Notes under the pieces: generated by a model
Database searches by the model: none
Told to the model about the DNA's origin: nothing
The model's input: only the letters and a program-made list of their open reading frames with translations
In this document: in pieces, positions 63,699 to 64,000 of the stretch
Numbering within the stretch: position 1 is the stretch's first letter
Layout: the number at the start of each line of letters is the position of its first letter
Translations under genes and position numbers: made by a program
Source: Arachnia propionica
GTDB taxonomy: Bacteria; Actinomycetota; Actinomycetes; Propionibacteriales; Propionibacteriaceae
Assembly (NCBI RefSeq): GCF_003859805.1
Contig: NZ_RQZG01000009.1
Coordinates: 61,909 to 125,908, forward strand
DNA: 64,000 bases
Reading direction: 5' to 3'

Positions 63699-64000
63699 CG
63701 GGGAAACCTTGAGGTTTATTCAGGCGGTGAGGAAGTAGAGGCCTTGGGCTACTTCAATGCTCAATGAAATAGACTCTGAGGCTTAGTCAAAATGTGGAGA
63801 TTTGCTCAAGAATTGGGCGTGTCGCGTGCACATGGAAGGCTCAACTTCCGGAATAATTGACAGTAAAGGTGTTATTCACGAGGGCTATTTTGGATGAAAC
63901 GCCGCCAGCAATACAAAGGACATCGGCTGCCTCATGAAATGATTGACTTGCAACAAAACCCAATCATGAAAGCAGCCGATGCTTTACCAGTCTACAACAG
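63699..64000. other. Gene-free end of window with an imperfect hairpin
   Basis: No gene is seen. CATCGGCTGC (63921-63930) pairs with GCAGCCGATG (63972-63981), and the inner sequences also complement (TCATGAAATGATT against AATCATGA). This could be a terminator or the end of a mobile element lying to the right. The window ends 19 bases later. Confidence 0.45.

Noticed and set aside
1..64000. tRNA, rRNA and CRISPR arrays
   Set aside because: I saw no T-arm-like sequence in a cloverleaf context, no rRNA signatures and no regular repeat-spacer series. A tRNA scan would be the decisive check.

Overview
This window is the replication-origin region of a high-GC actinobacterial chromosome. The gene order trxB-trxA ... 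parB-parA, rsmG-jag-yidC-yidD-rnpA-rpmH, dnaA, dnaN, recF, dciA(DUF721) is the classical actinobacterial oriC neighbourhood. The high GC, frequent GTG starts, apparently leaderless promoters, the DUF664/DinB-type protein and the glucose-type PTS fit a member of the Propionibacteriaceae. That family assignment is inference; no rRNA or tRNA is present to confirm it.

Layout. (1) 0.1-14.7 kb: housekeeping and accessory metabolism: SorC-type regulator, 3-hydroxyisobutyryl-CoA hydrolase-like enzyme, S9 peptidase, an AbrB antitoxin with a broken PIN toxin, an azlCD exporter with its TetR regulator, SOS-controlled umuDC, an MFS exporter, trxB-trxA, an aminotransferase and a D-Ala-D-Ala ligase. (2) 14.7-20.2 kb: a strip inserted between ddl and parB: an Mrr-type nuclease, a wrecked type I methylase fused to a RhuM fragment, an IS5-type fossil, two tandem paralogous membrane proteins and a gene-free tract with a duplicated segment. 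(3) 20.2-25.6 kb: parB-parA followed by about 3.4 kb without recognisable genes, carrying an array of perfect parS sites (seven in all, one inside parA). (4) 25.6-37.7 kb: rsmG to rpmH leftward, dnaA rightward, oriC, then an FtsX-type ABC exporter that separates oriC from dnaN, then dnaN, a small membrane protein, recF and dciA. The gyrB/gyrA pair that usually follows is absent. (5) 37.8-42 kb: a manganese/zinc-type ABC importer whose promoter carries a DtxR-type operator, convergent with a DtxR/MntR regulator. (6) 42.1-47.7 kb: an RloA-like AAA ATPase followed by a stand-alone protein homologous to the GyrB ATPase and transducer domains but lacking the ATP-site residues, then a WYL regulator, DUF664 protein and membrane proteins. 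(7) 47.9-55.1 kb: an orphan glycyl-radical activase divergent from a two-gene complete glucose-type PTS (EIIA-HPr-EI fusion and EIICB with an extra degenerate EIIB), and a DeoR regulator. (8) 55.2-64 kb: a 1808-residue RHS/YD-repeat polymorphic toxin with a swappable tip, its probable immunity gene, a frameshifted IS3 element and two more small immunity-like genes.

The core machinery works together: DnaA fires oriC, DnaN and RecF act at the fork, DciA is a helicase-loading factor, and ParA/ParB with the parS array segregate the new origins. RnpA, RpmH, YidC, YidD, Jag and RsmG serve RNA processing, ribosomes and membrane insertion. The best candidates for undescribed biology are the degenerate stand-alone GyrB-like protein coupled to an AAA ATPase beside an origin that has lost gyrB, the parS array in a gene-free tract with a 34-bp perfect palindrome, and the RHS locus with its sharp internal G/C strand switch.
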